NCBI RefSeq assembly: GCF_021049265.1
Contig: NZ_CP088018.1
Coordinates: forward strand, 2,170,001 to 2,234,000
Length of the DNA stretch: 64,000 bases
Reading direction: 5' to 3'
Source of the DNA: Ruania suaedae
GTDB taxonomy: Bacteria; Actinomycetota; Actinomycetes; Actinomycetales; Beutenbergiaceae
Shown here: piece after piece, positions 8,550-16,897 of the stretch
Position numbering within the stretch: the stretch's first letter is position 1
Layout of the letters: the number at the start of each line of letters is the position of its first letter
Position numbers and translations under genes: made by a program
The notes under the pieces: generated by a model
The model's input: only the letters and a program-made list of their open reading frames with translations
Database searches by the model: none
What the model was told of the DNA's origin: nothing

Positions 8550-9824
8550 ATGACTGACGAGATCGAGCTGATCAGCGACGGCGACGGCATCGCAGTCATC
8601 GGCGACGCCACCGTCGTCGACCGCTTCCTCACCTCCCAGGGCCTCCCCTCGAAGGACCTCCGCCTCTCCCAACTCGGATCCACCTTCAGCGCCGGCTCCG
8701 GCGCACTGCAGTCGGCCTCGACCATGTCGGCCAATTCCGGTCGCTGGGTCCAGCTGACCCAGGAGTCCGCCCAGGCATTGGGCCAGTCTCCCCTCATGAA
8801 GGGCTCACAACCAGGCGTCAGCCGCGCGATCCTCACGCAGCAGAACGGCCAGATCAAGGGGATCCTCGAGATCGTCCGCACACCAGGCTCCATGCTCGCC
8901 AACCCGGCGTTGCTCACCGGCGCCGCCGGGATCATGGCCCAGCTCGCCATGCAGCAGACGATGGAGGAGATCACCGACTACCTGGCCACGATCGATGCGA
9001 AGGTCGACGATGTCCTTCGCGCCCAGAAGGACGCAGTGCTCGCCGACATGATCGGGGTGGACTTCGTCCTCGAGGAGGCCATGACGGTGCGCGAGCACAC
9101 CGGCCGCGTTTCCGAGGTGACCTGGTCGAAGGTGCAGGCAACGGCCCTGTCGATCGGCCGCACTCAGGCCTACTCACTACGTCAGCTCGACGCCCTCGCG
9201 GAGAAGCTCGAGCGAGCGGCCAAGATGGGCGACCTCGCCAAGGCCGCCCAGGACGCCGAGGCCCGAGTCCAGGAGTGGCTCGCCGTCCTCGCCCGATGCT
9301 TCCAGCTGCAGGACGCCCTGGCAGTGCTCGAACTCGACCGCGTGCTCGACGCCTCCCCGCAAGAGCTGGATCAGCATCGCATCGCGCTGCGGGCCGCGCG
9401 GCAGAACCGATTGGATCTCATCGCGCAGTGCACCGCGCGGCTGCTGACCCGGATGGCTGCGGCGGCCGGCACCGCAAATGCGAAGGTGCTGCTGCACCCG
9501 TCCTCCTCGCGCACCGTCGTGGCTGCCGGCACCCGCGTCAGCGGTGAGGTCGCCGAGTTCCACACGCGCCTGGGGCTCGACCACGACGCGCAAGTGCTGG
9601 AAGCACGTCGATGGGTCGAGGCAGCCACGGACGTGCGCGACAAGGCGTTCGAGACCGGCGCCGACGGCTTCGACACCGCTCGCCGGCTCGGGGCGGAGTC
9701 CGTCGGCCGCGCCCGCTCGGTCACCGGGAAGTTCGCCAACGGGATCGCCCAGCGCGTCCCACGACGCCGCGGCAACAGCGAGAACGAACCCCCTGAGCTC
9801 GAAGCCCCCGACCTGAACAAGTAG
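8550..9824 (+). CDS. Unknown protein heading the DUF6361/PLD/helicase cassette
   Basis: A 424-residue protein with no domain I recognise. A hydrophobic, Ala-rich stretch lies around residues 110-135 (NPALLTGAAGIMAQLAMQQT), then a long, strongly helical Ala/Glu/Arg-rich region to about 300 that could form coiled coil, and a charged, Pro-rich tail. No signal peptide is visible. GGAG lies six bases before ATG 8550. The stop is 11 bases before the DUF6361-like gene, so the two are probably co-transcribed. It may be a sensor or regulatory component of the cassette, but that rests on position only. Confidence 0.75.
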   Translation: MTDEIELISDGDGIAVIGDATVVDRFLTSQGLPSKDLRLSQLGSTFSAGSGALQSASTMSANSGRWVQLTQESAQALGQSPLMKGSQPGVSRAILTQQNGQIKGILEIVRTPGSMLANPALLTGAAGIMAQLAMQQTMEEITDYLATIDAKVDDVLRAQKDAVLADMIGVDFVLEEAMTVREHTGRVSEVTWSKVQATALSIGRTQAYSLRQLDALAEKLERAAKMGDLAKAAQDAEARVQEWLAVLARCFQLQDALAVLELDRVLDASPQELDQHRIALRAARQNRLDLIAQCTARLLTRMAAAAGTANAKVLLHPSSSRTVVAAGTRVSGEVAEFHTRLGLDHDAQVLEARRWVEAATDVRDKAFETGADGFDTARRLGAESVGRARSVTGKFANGIAQRVPRRRGNSENEPPELEAPDLNK

Positions 9825-9835
9825 CAGAGGGCTCC

Positions 9836-11038
9836 GTGACCTCCACTCTCGCCTGGCTCGACTCCGACATCACCGAGCGCCGCCGCATGCTCGACGTCCT
9901 CGACGCCTTCCGGGACAAGGGCTCCACCGACGAACTCGGCATCGGCCAGATCCGCGACGGCTTCTCCGACGCCCTCTTCCCCGGCACCTCCACCCAGCAC
10001 ACCCGCGTGCGCTACGTCTTCCTCATCCCATGGCTGCTGGACGCCACCCTGGATCGCGCACGCCCACGCGATGACGCCACCACCCTGCAGGAGCGCTTCC
10101 GCCAGCACGAGATCCGCCTCATCAACTCGCTGGTAACCGGCTCCCCACCCGGCACCACCGGCATCATCGGCTCCTCCGCCCGACGAGCTCTGCAGCTCAT
10201 GCCCTCCTCGATCTACTGGAGCGCGATCCACTCCTGGAACCTCTCCCCCGTGCACGCCACCCCCTCGGCCTCCCTGCGTGCGGGACTCACCGCCCGCCGC
10301 CGCTACCGCGAGATCGAGCACGCCGACGACGACGGCTCCCGCACCCTCCCACCCGCACGCTTCGCCGTCGCGAACCTTCCTGCCCCCGAGGGCCTGCTCG
10401 AGGCCACCACGCTGGACCTGAGCGCGACCGAAGCGGAGGTCCTCACCGAACGGATCACGACGGCGCCCCGCACCTCCGCCTCTCTGCTCGCCTGGCTCCT
10501 GCGTCACCCCGAGGTCGACATCGACGTCGACCGCCCGTGGCACCTGCCCGCACCCGCCCTGCCGGAGCAGATCCGGCACGTCCTGGACCACGCCGGCCGC
10601 TTCGCCGTCGCCACCCACGGCGCCCGCCTGCGCTACCACCAGCTGGTCAGCCGCGCCGCCGACCACGACACCAGCGACATCGACGCCACCTTCTCCGCCT
10701 GGGCCGACGATCCGACCACCCACGCCGCGTTGCGCACCTGGTCTCTCCCGGACTTCTGGGCGACGATCGATCACCTCGCGCCCCGCGTCGGCACACCGAC
10801 CCGTGCCTTCCTCACCCGCTGGATCGAACTCGCCCGCACGGGCCGGGCCACCTCCGACGAGGCGGACCGCCTCCTCACCGACCGCGAGCGCACCCTCAAG
10901 GGCGCCCGCGCCCGGATCAGCAACCCCGCCGCACGCCTCGACTGGTCCGCCGCCGCAGGATCGGCGCCGACCTTCCGATGGGCCACCGCACACTCGCTCC
11001 TGACCGACGTCCGCACCGCCCTGGCGGCTGCGGCATGA
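9836..11038 (+). CDS. DUF6361-like protein
   Basis: A 400-residue protein whose beginning (LAWLDSDITERRRMLDVLDAF, then DELGIGQIRDGFSDALFPGTS and RVRYVFLIPW) matches the conserved start of the DUF6361 family. The biochemical activity of this family is not established as far as I know. The rest is helical and Arg-rich, ending in a basic segment (LLTDRERTLKGARARISNPAARL). The start is GTG with AGAGGG upstream. Its stop overlaps the next gene's start by four bases (ATGA), so it is coupled to the phospholipase D-like protein. It could be the target-recognition or adaptor subunit of a three-protein machine; this is inference. Confidence 0.85.
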   Translation: MTSTLAWLDSDITERRRMLDVLDAFRDKGSTDELGIGQIRDGFSDALFPGTSTQHTRVRYVFLIPWLLDATLDRARPRDDATTLQERFRQHEIRLINSLVTGSPPGTTGIIGSSARRALQLMPSSIYWSAIHSWNLSPVHATPSASLRAGLTARRRYREIEHADDDGSRTLPPARFAVANLPAPEGLLEATTLDLSATEAEVLTERITTAPRTSASLLAWLLRHPEVDIDVDRPWHLPAPALPEQIRHVLDHAGRFAVATHGARLRYHQLVSRAADHDTSDIDATFSAWADDPTTHAALRTWSLPDFWATIDHLAPRVGTPTRAFLTRWIELARTGRATSDEADRLLTDRERTLKGARARISNPAARLDWSAAAGSAPTFRWATAHSLLTDVRTALAAAA

Positions 11039-12885
11039 GCCTGCAACCCCAGTCCCGCACGCTGCTCACCGACGCGCTGCGCCCACCGGACGGCTTCGAC
11101 CTCGACTGCGCCGTGGCGACCACCTACACGCTCTCGCTCACTGCCGCGCTGATGTTGCCGCTGGCGTTCACCGACCGATCCGCCGACGGCCCGCCGGACC
11201 CGGTGGCCATCCTGGACGCCGTCCAACGCTACGGCGACCGGGTCACCGTCTTCTGCCAGTCCGGCGCGATCGGCGTACCCCGCTACCGCAGCCTGCTCGC
11301 GCTGCTGGAGGAGAGCGTGCACGCTGTGACCGCCCCGACGCCGGGGCGGATCTTCCACCCCAAGGTGTGGGCGCTCCGCTTCACCTCCCCCGCCGGCGAG
11401 CAGCGTCACCGCGTGGTGGTCCTCAGCCGCAACCTCACCCTGGACACCTCCTGGGACACCGCCCTCGTCCTGGACGAGCAGGAGACGCCCGCCCCGGTCG
11501 ACACCGCCCCGATCACCGCGTTCCTGGACGCCCTGCCGGACCTGGCCATCCGCCCGCTCCCCCACGCCCGACGGCGCCTGCTCGCCGACCTGTCGCGCAC
11601 CCTGGCGGGCGCCCACCTCGCTCCGCCTGCCCCGTACACCGGCGCCGCCGTCCTCCCGCTCGGACTGCCCGGGCAGCGTGCGAGCTGGCCGATCCCCGAA
11701 CGCGCGCGACGCGTGCTCGCGATCAGCCCGTTCCTGGACCGCACCCAGCTCGCCCGCCTCCCCCGCGCCACCGACCGCACCCTGCTGGCTCGCCCGGAGG
11801 CACTCGACCGCGTCGGTGGCCGCGCCCTCGAGAACTGGCACACATTCACCCTCGCCACGACGGCGGAACCCGATCCGGAGACAGACCTCTCACCGGAGGC
11901 ACCCGAGTTCCACCCACCCGAGCCGGACTCCCCCACCCAGGAGACCGACCCGGTGCGCTCGGGCCTGCACGCCAAGGTGCTCATCGCCGACCTCGACGCC
12001 CGCACCTCCCGCACGATCGTCGGGTCGGCGAACCTGACCAGCGCCGCCTGGGGCAACGCCCACCCGGGCGGGGCGGCAGGGAACGTGGAGGTCGCCGTCG
12101 TGCTGGACGGCCCGGCCCCGACCACCGGGGTGCGCGCCGTGTTCGAAGGCGAGCAGGGCCTGAGCAGGGTGCTGGCCACGTATCGACCCGAGCTGTCCGA
12201 GCCCGTCGAGGATCCGCTCGAGCCGGCGTCGATGGCCCTCGAGGAGTTCCACCGCCACCTGGCATCCCGGCCCTGGCAGGCCCGCATGACCGACTCGGCC
12301 GACACCTTCGAGGTGACGATCACCGCCCCCGACGACCTGGCCGAACCGCCCGCCACCCGCACCCGCGTGTGGCTGGCGAGCCTGCCCGCCGGCCGCGCCA
12401 CTCGGCTCACGCCGGGCGTCGAGTTGCGGTGGACGCAGCTGCCGGCCACGCACGTCACCCCGTTCCTGGCCATCGAGTCCACCACGAGCGTCGCCGAGCT
12501 GACCTGCACCCGCCGGTGCGTCGTCCAGGTGCATCTCGACGGCGACGATGCGTTGCGCCGTCGGGCGGCGGTACGCGACGTGCTCGCCGAGACCGAGGAC
12601 GTGACCCGCTACCTGCTCTTCCTCCTCGACGGCACGCCCGGGGCGGCGGGCCCTGCCGAGAGCCTCCTCACGGTGGCCGCGACCGGCAGCACCTCCGACG
12701 ACGCCGGCCCGGCCGCCAGTGCGGTGCTGTATGAGCCGCTGGTGCGGGCCGCCGTCGCCCAGGACGGTCGCTTCGAGCGGATCCAGCACGTGGTCGAGGA
12801 CCTCCTTGCCGCAGACGACGGCGCGAACCTCCTCCCCCCGGGCTTCCTTCCGCTCTGGCAGGCAGTCCAGGAGGCGCGCGCATGA
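11035..12885 (+). CDS. HKD/phospholipase D-like nuclease-family protein
   Basis: A 616-residue protein with two HKD half-sites. The first is IFHPKVWAL with SRNLT about 30 residues later (residues ~104-135). The second is GLHAKVLIAD with GSANLT (residues ~307-335). Such paired HxK...N sites form one active centre in PLD-family nucleases and phosphodiesterases, including those in restriction and defence systems. The C-terminal ~250 residues are unassigned and may bind the partner helicase. It overlaps the flanking genes by 4 bases at each end (ATGA), indicating fixed stoichiometry with the DUF6361-like protein and the helicase. DNA cleavage is the likely role, but lipid or RNA substrates are not excluded. 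Confidence 0.87.
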   Translation: MSLQPQSRTLLTDALRPPDGFDLDCAVATTYTLSLTAALMLPLAFTDRSADGPPDPVAILDAVQRYGDRVTVFCQSGAIGVPRYRSLLALLEESVHAVTAPTPGRIFHPKVWALRFTSPAGEQRHRVVVLSRNLTLDTSWDTALVLDEQETPAPVDTAPITAFLDALPDLAIRPLPHARRRLLADLSRTLAGAHLAPPAPYTGAAVLPLGLPGQRASWPIPERARRVLAISPFLDRTQLARLPRATDRTLLARPEALDRVGGRALENWHTFTLATTAEPDPETDLSPEAPEFHPPEPDSPTQETDPVRSGLHAKVLIADLDARTSRTIVGSANLTSAAWGNAHPGGAAGNVEVAVVLDGPAPTTGVRAVFEGEQGLSRVLATYRPELSEPVEDPLEPASMALEEFHRHLASRPWQARMTDSADTFEVTITAPDDLAEPPATRTRVWLASLPAGRATRLTPGVELRWTQLPATHVTPFLAIESTTSVAELTCTRRCVVQVHLDGDDALRRRAAVRDVLAETEDVTRYLLFLLDGTPGAAGPAESLLTVAATGSTSDDAGPAASAVLYEPLVRAAVAQDGRFERIQHVVEDLLAADDGANLLPPGFLPLWQAVQEARA

Positions 12886-15800
12886 CCGACCGGCCCGACA
12901 CGGCGGCGGCGCTGGCCCCACTGAAGGACTTCCAGCGCGCCACGGTGGAGCACGCCCACGACCGGCTGTGGGCGCCGGGGGCGTCCAAGCGTTTCCTGGT
13001 GGCCGATGAGGTGGGCCTGGGCAAGACGATGGTGGCTCGCGGCGTCATCGCCCGGTCGATCGAGGAGCTGTGGGAGACGGTCGAGCGCATCGACGTGGTC
13101 TACGTGTGCTCCAACCAGCAGATCGCCCGGCAGAACCTGGCGCGGCTCACCCCGCCGGGCGCGCATCAGATCCAGGTGGACCGGCTCACGCTGCTGCCGC
13201 GCGTCACCCACCGGCTGCACGAGCGGCTGAACGTCATCGCGCTCACTCCCGGCACCTCGCTGACGCACGAGGGCAGCGGCCGGCGCGATGAGCGTGCCCT
13301 GATGCTGGTGCTGCTGGAGGTGGCACTGGGCCGGTCGGCGGTCCGGGCGCGCCGGTGGCGGCGCTTCTTCCAGGGTGGCTGCCGGGAGGAGAACTTCCAG
13401 TGGGTGCTGAACCAGACGCGAGACCAGGATGCCCGTTCGCTGGATCCGGACCTGGCCGACGACTTCGTCCACCGGCTCCAGCAGGACGGCGAGGGCGGGC
13501 CGCTGTGGGACGAGCTCGCCGAGTGCGTCGCCGATTTCGACTACAAGCGCAGCATCCCGAAGGAGCTCAACACCCGGCGCCGGGAGATCCTTGCCCGGAT
13601 GCGCCGCGTGCTTGCCGAGTCCTGCGTGGCCGAGCTCGAGCCGGATCTGGTGATCCTGGACGAGTTCCAGCGCTTCGCGCACCTGCTCGATGACCAGAGC
13701 CCCGAGGCCGAGCTCTCCCGGCAGCTGATCGACCACGTGGACGAGGCCGGTAACGCCGCGCGTACCCTGCTGCTCTCGGCCACGCCGTACAAGATGTACA
13801 CGGTGCCGGGCGAGGCCGGCGAGGAGGACCACTACCGCGACTTCGCCCGCACGCTGCGGTTCCTCGGCGGTGACGCCGACCCGCGGCTGCCCACGGACGT
13901 CCAGGTGGGCCTGCGACAGATGCGTGCCGGGATGCTGCCCGGAGCCGGTGTGGCGGCCGTGTCCGCGGCGAAGGCGGCCCGCGAGCAGGTGCAGCAACGA
14001 CTCCGTCAGGTGATGTGCCGCACCGAACGGCTCGCAGCCGATCCCCAGCGCAATGGCATGCTGGCCGAACGCATGGTCGAGGCTCCCCTGACCGCGCAGG
14101 ACGTGCGCGCCTACGCACACCTGCGCCAGGTGGTCTCGATGATCGACGGCACGAGCGGTCGCCGCGTGCGCGACCCGTTCGAGTTCTGGCACTCCAGCCC
14201 CTACCCGCTGCACCTGATGGACACCGGCAGCTACGTCCTCAAGCAGGCGCTGGACGCCGCGGTCGGCAACCACGAAGCGCTCGTGCCCGCGCTGCGGTCC
14301 GGCCCCGGGGTGCTCCTGGGCGCCGAACTCGAGCGCTACGCCCGACTGGATCCGGGCAACGCGAAGATGCGCGCCCTCCTGGCCGAGACCGAAGGCATGC
14401 ACGAGCTGCTGTGGCTGCCGCCGTCGCTGCCCTACTACCGCCCGGGCGGGGCGTTCGCGCTGGCACCGAGCGTGACCAAGCTGCTGGTGTTCTCGGCGTG
14501 GAACGTGGTGCCGAAGGCCATCAGCGCGGTGCTCAGTTACGAGGCGGAGCGGCGGTTGCGGCCCGAGCGCTGGGAGGGGCGGCGGCAGTCCTATGGCGCC
14601 CGCCAACCCAGCCCGCTGCTGCAGTACCGGCTGGACGCCGAACGCGATCGCGAGGCCGGGATGCCCGCGCTGGCGCTGTCCTACCCGTGCCTGACCCTGG
14701 CCGAGTTGGGCGATCCGCTCGCCATCGCCCGCGAGCAGCCGGCCTCCGACGACGGCGTCCCCTCCTCCGAGGATGTCCTTGCCGTGGTCCGGGAACGGGT
14801 GGCTGCGGCGTTGGCGGACCTTCCGATGGGCCCGAGCGACGGTCCGGTGGATGAGGAGTGGTACTGGGCTGCGCCGTTCCTCCTGGATGCGCTGCACCTG
14901 GGCGGCGACGCCGTGGCCGCGGTGCTGCGCTCGACGGCGGCGACCGCCGAGGAGGACGAGACCCCGGATGCCTATCGCCGGCACGTGCGGCGCGCCGTGG
15001 CGGTTCGTGCCGAGGACCTGGGCCGCCGACCCGCGGATCTGGTGGAGGCGCTGGCCCGGCTCGCGGTGGCCGGGCCCGGGGTGTGCGCGCTGCGAGCGCT
15101 GACCCGTGGGGCGTCGGCGGACAACATGCTGGACGTCGCTGTGCGCACCGAGGCGTTCGGGGTGGCCGAAGCGCTGCGGGCCCGGTTCAATCGCCCCGAG
15201 GCGCAGGGTGCCGTGCGGACCTGGCACCCGGAGGTGGCCTATTGGCGGGCGGTGCTGCGATATGGGGTGGATGGCGGGATCCAGACGGTGCTCGACGAGT
15301 GGGCGGCGGTGCTGCGGGGAGCATTCGGGGCCGGCGTGGCGACAGTGGCCGAGCAGATGCGCGCGGCACTGGGGCTGCGTACCTCGGTGGCGCGAGTGAC
15401 CACCTATGACGACGCCGAGGACCTCGAGGTGCAGCGCACCCACGGGGTGCGCACCCACTTCGCGGTGCGCTTCGGCCGGCAGGAATCCGAGGAGCAGGGC
15501 CAGCAGGACCGTGAGGACGTGGTGCGGCGGGCGTTCAACTCCCCGTTCTGGCCGTTCGTGCTGGCGAGCACGTCGGTGGGACAGGAGGGCTTGGACTTCC
15601 ACCCGTACTGTCACGCGATCGTGCACTGGAACCTGCCCGGCAACCCGGTGGACCTGGAGCAGCGGGAGGGGCGGGTGCACCGTTACCAGGGGCATGCCGT
15701 ACGCAAGAACGTCGCGGCCGCACACGGCGCGGGGGTCTTGCGGGACTCGGCGGCATCGGATCCCTGGGAGGCGATGTTCGATGCCGCGACGGCGCAGCGA

Positions 15801-16046
15801 CCGGCAGATGTCGGCGAAGTCTGGCCGAGCTGGGTGTACCCGGGTCCGGCGCAGATCGAGCGGATCGTGCCGCGTCAGCCGCTCTCGCGAGAGGACGCCC
15901 AGTACAGCCGGTTGCGCTCCGAGGTGGCGGCGTACCGGCTGGCGTTCGGGCAGCCGCGGCAGGAGGATCTGGTGCGGCTGGTGGGTGGCGAGGCGACGGC
16001 GCTGGAGTGGGCGCGGATCGACCTGGCGCCGCCTGCGTGCAGCTGA
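12882..16046 (+). CDS. SF2 (SNF2-like) helicase of the PLD cassette
   Basis: A 1054-residue ATP-dependent helicase or translocase. Motif I is ADEVGLGKT near residues 41-49, motif II LDEFQRF near 258-264 and motif III SATPYKMY near 297-304. The C-terminal RecA domain carries GQEGLDFHPYCHAIVHWNLP and QREGRVHRYQGH near residues 905-945. DEFQ in place of DEAH, the long insert between the RecA lobes and the VGLGKT form fit bacterial SNF2/HepA-like translocases found in defence loci. The start overlaps the PLD gene's stop by 4 bases. The DUF6308-like gene follows after 39 bases. It most likely moves along DNA and delivers or activates the PLD nuclease. Confidence 0.9.
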   Translation: MTDRPDTAAALAPLKDFQRATVEHAHDRLWAPGASKRFLVADEVGLGKTMVARGVIARSIEELWETVERIDVVYVCSNQQIARQNLARLTPPGAHQIQVDRLTLLPRVTHRLHERLNVIALTPGTSLTHEGSGRRDERALMLVLLEVALGRSAVRARRWRRFFQGGCREENFQWVLNQTRDQDARSLDPDLADDFVHRLQQDGEGGPLWDELAECVADFDYKRSIPKELNTRRREILARMRRVLAESCVAELEPDLVILDEFQRFAHLLDDQSPEAELSRQLIDHVDEAGNAARTLLLSATPYKMYTVPGEAGEEDHYRDFARTLRFLGGDADPRLPTDVQVGLRQMRAGMLPGAGVAAVSAAKAAREQVQQRLRQVMCRTERLAADPQRNGMLAERMVEAPLTAQDVRAYAHLRQVVSMIDGTSGRRVRDPFEFWHSSPYPLHLMDTGSYVLKQALDAAVGNHEALVPALRSGPGVLLGAELERYARLDPGNAKMRALLAETEGMHELLWLPPSLPYYRPGGAFALAPSVTKLLVFSAWNVVPKAISAVLSYEAERRLRPERWEGRRQSYGARQPSPLLQYRLDAERDREAGMPALALSYPCLTLAELGDPLAIAREQPASDDGVPSSEDVLAVVRERVAAALADLPMGPSDGPVDEEWYWAAPFLLDALHLGGDAVAAVLRSTAATAEEDETPDAYRRHVRRAVAVRAEDLGRRPADLVEALARLAVAGPGVCALRALTRGASADNMLDVAVRTEAFGVAEALRARFNRPEAQGAVRTWHPEVAYWRAVLRYGVDGGIQTVLDEWAAVLRGAFGAGVATVAEQMRAALGLRTSVARVTTYDDAEDLEVQRTHGVRTHFAVRFGRQESEEQGQQDREDVVRRAFNSPFWPFVLASTSVGQEGLDFHPYCHAIVHWNLPGNPVDLEQREGRVHRYQGHAVRKNVAAAHGAGVLRDSAASDPWEAMFDAATAQRPADVGEVWPSWVYPGPAQIERIVPRQPLSREDAQYSRLRSEVAAYRLAFGQPRQEDLVRLVGGEATALEWARIDLAPPACS

Positions 16047-16085
16047 CCGAACACAGCGGTGAGAGATGGCTTGTAGCCTCGCGAG

Positions 16086-16763
16086 ATGACGACGGGCCTC
16101 CCCACCGACTGGTCGCCCATCCCCGACGCGACGTTGCGAGCCACCCGCGAGATCGCACTCGCGAAACTCCGCGACCCACGGACCCCTGAAAAGGTGGCCC
16201 GCTACTACGACGTGGCCCGCACGTACGCCGGGGCGTCGTTCACCGCTGGCTACGCCGAGGCGCCCAGCGACATCACGGCTGCGGACCTGCACGCGACCAG
16301 CCTGCTCGCCGTGAAGATCCGCCCCCTGCCCACGCGAAGGTTCCTGGACGATGGCCCGCTCAGGACTGCCGTGCTCGACGGGTTGGCGCTGCTACCCGTC
16401 GACGCCGCGCTCTCCAGCGCGGACGGTGAGCTCCTCACGAAGATGTTCGCGTTCCATGACGCTGTCCGCGAAGCCATCGGGCCGTACGCCTGGGTCACGA
16501 CGTCCAAGGTGACGGCCCGCAAGCGACCGAATCTTTTCCCGGTGCGGGACCGAGTGGTTGTGAACGTCTTGCGTCTCGGTGGACCCGACCGGCGCAAGGA
16601 CTGGCAGGTGTTCCGAGCGCTGATGCAGAACGACGATGTACTGGGCGAACTCGCACGCGTCCGAATCGATGCGGCGAACTACGCTGCGGACAGCGGTATC
16701 GACTGCAAGTTCGACGAACCGGAGTTGCGACTGCTCGACGTCGTGCTCTGGATGAACGGGTAG
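16086..16763 (+). CDS. DUF6308-like protein
   Basis: A 225-residue protein resembling the DUF6308 family: the segment DITAADLHATSLLAVKIRPL and the C-terminal helical part (DWQVFRALMQND) are the clues. No catalytic motif is seen and there is no signal peptide or membrane segment. It lies 39 bases after the helicase in the same direction and is the last gene before a palindromic intergenic element and the convergent DUF4011 gene. The ribosome-binding site is weak. The function is unknown; it could be an accessory part of the cassette or an unrelated passenger. Confidence 0.75.
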   Translation: MTTGLPTDWSPIPDATLRATREIALAKLRDPRTPEKVARYYDVARTYAGASFTAGYAEAPSDITAADLHATSLLAVKIRPLPTRRFLDDGPLRTAVLDGLALLPVDAALSSADGELLTKMFAFHDAVREAIGPYAWVTTSKVTARKRPNLFPVRDRVVVNVLRLGGPDRRKDWQVFRALMQNDDVLGELARVRIDAANYAADSGIDCKFDEPELRLLDVVLWMNG

Positions 16764-16803
16764 AAGCAGCCCGCCTTCTGTAAGAATTTCGGCGTCATGG
16801 CGT

Positions 16804-16833
16804 TCGAGCGGCGACTCGCGAGTGGCCGCTCGA
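16804..16833. terminator. Palindrome between convergent genes
   Basis: Two 15-base arms (TCGAGCGGCGACTCG and its near-complement) abut with one mismatch. It lies in the 134-base gap between the stops of the DUF6308 gene (16763) and the DUF4011 gene (16898). There is no T-run, so it could be a G+C-rich bidirectional terminator or another structured element. Confidence 0.5.
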
Positions 16834-16897
16834 GCGCACCGAACTCGCCATCACTCAGTTTGCCGGTCCACACGTGTGCACCAGGTCAAATCCCGCG

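Noticed and set aside
9371-10993. A 540-codon minus-strand frame opposite the DUF6361-like gene
   Set aside because: Gly/Ala/Arg-rich with no domain, fully opposite a gene with conserved family motifs.
12609-16292. A 1227-codon open frame on the minus strand opposite the cassette helicase
   Set aside because: It is antisense to the helicase and PLD genes, which carry full conserved motifs; its product is His/Arg/Pro-rich low-complexity, the usual by-product of high G+C.
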